DNA of 63,695 nucleotides from NCBI GenBank assembly GCA_000158655.1, contig EQ973339.1, positions 23,089-86,783 on the forward strand, written 5' to 3'. Under the pieces are notes generated by a model. It did no database searches. It was given only the letters and a program-made list of their open reading frames with translations, and had not been told where the DNA came from. This document shows positions 61,908-63,695 of this stretch, piece after piece. The first letter of the stretch is position 1. The number at the start of each line of letters is the position of its first letter. This DNA comes from [Clostridium] methylpentosum DSM 5476. Its GTDB lineage: Bacteria; Bacillota; Clostridia; Oscillospirales; Ruminococcaceae. Made by a program: the position numbers and the translations under genes.

Positions 61908-62744
61908 ATGATTCCACAGTTTACGATTGACGATGTTATCAAGCGCGCCATTCAGGAGGATATCAATTATGTCGATGTGACAACCGATTACCTGCTCAGC
62001 GACGACGCTGTCACTACTGCAAACTATGTCGCAAAGGACAGCGGCGTGGTGGCGGGTGTCGGGATTGCGGTCCGGGTGTACGAGCTGCTCGATTCAACCG
62101 TGGAGTGCGAGATTTTAAAACAGGACGGGGATGCGGTGCAAAAAGGGGACATCATTCTCACCCTCAAGGGAAAAACCAAGACCCTGCTCAAGGGGGAGCG
62201 CACCTCCCTCAACCTGATCCAGCACCTGTCGGGCATTGCGACGATGACCAACAAGTGTGTCGGGCTGGTCGAAGGGACGAACGCCACGATCACCGACACC
62301 CGCAAGACACTGCCCGGCCTGCGCGCGCTGCAAAAATACGCGGTGACTGTCGGCGGCGGACGCAACCACCGCTACAACCTCTCGGACGGGGCGATGCTCA
62401 AGGACAACCACATTGACGCCTACGGTTCGATGACAAACGCTGTCAACGCCCTGCGCGCCAAGATCGGCCATATGGTCAAAATTGAAGTCGAAACCCGCAA
62501 CCTCGACGAGCTGCGCGAGGCGCTTTCCGCCGGGGCGGACGTGATTATGCTCGACAACATGTCCCTCGAGGAGATGCGGGAGGCGGTCAAGATCACTGCG
62601 GGTCGCGCCAAACTCGAGGCGTCGGGCAACATCACCGACGAGAACATCCGCGCCGTCGCCGAAACCGGGGTGGATATCATCTCGCTCGGCGCACTGACCC
62701 ACTCGGTCAAGGCGTTTGACATCAGCATGAAAATTGCACTCTGA
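61908..62744 (+). CDS. nadC: Nicotinate-nucleotide pyrophosphorylase (carboxylating)
   Basis: A 278-residue enzyme. DVIKRAIQEDINYVDVTTDY, ERTSLNLIQHLSGIATMTNK, ITDTRKTLPGLRALQKYAVT, GGGRNHRYNLSDGAMLKDNH, and VETRNLDELREALSAGADVI with LEASGNITDENIRAVAETGV are the quinolinate and PRPP sites. It makes nicotinate mononucleotide from quinolinate. GGAGG lies upstream of the ATG, 14 bases after nadB. Confidence 0.97.
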   Translation: MIPQFTIDDVIKRAIQEDINYVDVTTDYLLSDDAVTTANYVAKDSGVVAGVGIAVRVYELLDSTVECEILKQDGDAVQKGDIILTLKGKTKTLLKGERTSLNLIQHLSGIATMTNKCVGLVEGTNATITDTRKTLPGLRALQKYAVTVGGGRNHRYNLSDGAMLKDNHIDAYGSMTNAVNALRAKIGHMVKIEVETRNLDELREALSAGADVIMLDNMSLEEMREAVKITAGRAKLEASGNITDENIRAVAETGVDIISLGALTHSVKAFDISMKIAL

Positions 62745-62783
62745 TAGGACAGCAATGAAGTAGGATTGGGGAGAAAACTGCTC

Positions 62784-63494
62784 TTGAAGAAACGTGAACG
62801 CAAAAAGCTCGTTGTGGATGAGAACTACGAGTTTCTGCCGAAAAATATCTTTTTTCGCTTTTTTTCCGCTGTGCTGCGTGTGCTCGCAGTTGGCTTTATG
62901 TATTTGTATAACACCGTTGTGTTCGGCATGAAGGTGGAGGGACGAGAAAATCTAAAGGGCCTTCCCTCCAAAGGGTTTGTGTCGGTGTGCAACCATGTGC
63001 ACGGGCTGGACTGCACGATGGTCGCCTGTGCGTTGGGGGTCACAAGTCTTTACTACCCCTCCCGCAAGGGGAATCTCGACCTGCCCTGGCGCAAACGGCT
63101 CATTCACATCCTCGGCGCTGTTCCAATTCCCCCTTCCTCGGTCAAGGCGTTTCAAAACTTCCAGAAGGCCATGGCAACGGTGCTCCGGGAAGGAAAAGTG
63201 GTGCACATCTTTCCAGAGGGATACCTCAAACCGTACCACCCCGAACTGCGGGAGTTTAAACGGGGCGCGTTTAAACTGGCGTACGACAACCGGGTTCCTG
63301 TGGTGCCATTGGTGATCAGCTACCGGCAGTCGACAGGCTGGAGAAAGCTCACCAACCGCAAGCCGCTGCTCACCATCTCGATTCTCAAGCCGTTGCTTCC
63401 CGATCCTGATCTGCAAGAGAAGGAAGAAATCAAACGGCTGTTGAACGCGTCCTACCATGAGATGGCAGAAAGGCTGGAGAGCCGTCCGGCATAG
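62784..63494 (+). CDS. PlsC-type lysophospholipid acyltransferase
   Basis: About 236 residues. A hydrophobic N-terminal segment (FRFFSAVLRVLAVGFMYLYN) precedes the acyltransferase motifs: VCNHVHGLDCTMVACAL (HX4D), RKGNLDLPWRKRL, VHIFPEGYLKPYHPELREFK (glycerol phosphate site) and VPVVPLVISYR. It transfers an acyl chain to lysophosphatidate at the membrane. The start is uncertain: TTG at 62784 after GGGGAG is chosen, TTG at 62766 is possible. It is 40-60 bases after nadC and may share its transcript. Confidence 0.88.
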   Translation: MKKRERKKLVVDENYEFLPKNIFFRFFSAVLRVLAVGFMYLYNTVVFGMKVEGRENLKGLPSKGFVSVCNHVHGLDCTMVACALGVTSLYYPSRKGNLDLPWRKRLIHILGAVPIPPSSVKAFQNFQKAMATVLREGKVVHIFPEGYLKPYHPELREFKRGAFKLAYDNRVPVVPLVISYRQSTGWRKLTNRKPLLTISILKPLLPDPDLQEKEEIKRLLNASYHEMAERLESRPA

Positions 63495-63695
63495 CGCATT
63501 GTCTGAACAGCCTGAGAGCGTTCTGTTGCCAAAAGAGTTTTGCGGTGGACAGTCCCTCTTCCCGATTGGACATGTGGTTAGACGGTTTTACCCTGTTCAA
63601 TTAGAATGCGCTCGAATCGCTCAACTGCCGATTTGCTGGGAGCTGCCTGTTGACAGGCTGTAAAAACGCATATCCCTTTGACAAGTCCTGCAAAA
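63495..63695. other. Right edge without recognisable gene
   Basis: About 200 bases after the acyltransferase stop, with no frame that has a convincing start or known product. A TTGACA at 63678-63683 could be the -35 of a promoter continuing outside the window. Confidence 0.5.

Noticed and set aside
60256-61917. Open frame on the minus strand upstream of hflX (extension to ~970 codons)
   Set aside because: It is the antisense shadow of nadB, whose family motifs are intact on the plus strand; hflX starts at 60255 with a good ribosome site.

Overview
The window looks like chromosome of a spore-forming, strictly anaerobic Clostridia bacterium, probably a gut Oscillospiraceae/Ruminococcaceae-type organism. 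The evidence is a spoVACDE-type operon, a desulfoferrodoxin, Clostridia-style Shine-Dalgarno sequences (AGGAGG), sortase-type cell-wall proteins, and a roughly 50% GC background broken by AT-rich insertions. No plasmid or intact prophage module is visible, and no rRNA genes; there are three tRNA genes.

Region 1 (1-27 kb) is an accessory cell-surface and sensing region. An AraC regulator diverges from a GH106-like rhamnosidase. A giant repeat adhesin, a 5'-nucleotidase and a GH95 fucosidase follow, all four large proteins ending in a [PA]xTG[DE] sorting signal, membrane helix and basic tail. The two glycosidases share one C-terminal cassette, and a decayed third copy lies between them. A minus-strand operon encodes a LytTR response regulator (frameshifted here), a novel membrane-anchored extracellular protein and a 7TM-GHKL histidine kinase. 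It diverges from a degenerate receiver domain overlapping a K+ channel gene. IS3 and IS200/IS605 relics and AT-rich repeats lie between these genes.

Region 2 (27-40.6 kb) begins with a decayed large serine recombinase and continues with a minus-strand redox island: DUF4405-type membrane protein, NADPH/FMN flavoproteins, aldo/keto reductases, Fe-type alcohol dehydrogenase, exported flavodoxin and esterase lipoproteins, a carboxymuconolactone-decarboxylase-like protein, a broken cupin gene and a LysR regulator with a small HTH protein. Three operons in it carry the same ~45-bp motif at the same distance from their first start codon, which suggests one LysR regulon.

Region 3 (40.7-45.4 kb) has three tRNAs, an NlpC/P60 peptidase, desulfoferrodoxin, a candidate type I toxin-antitoxin locus with duplicated small RNA units, an array of five related XRE regulators (one with a nonsense codon) and a candidate small RNA.

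Region 4 (45.5-63.7 kb) is housekeeping: spoVAC/AD/AE, purA, trmL, degV, the glycolytic set pgk-tpiA-gpmI, an iscS-iscU pair, hflX-rnhA, nadB-nadC and an acyltransferase. It is interrupted by a palindromic foldback repeat between tpiA and gpmI and by an AT-rich insert carrying an XRE regulator and an Abi-family defence gene.
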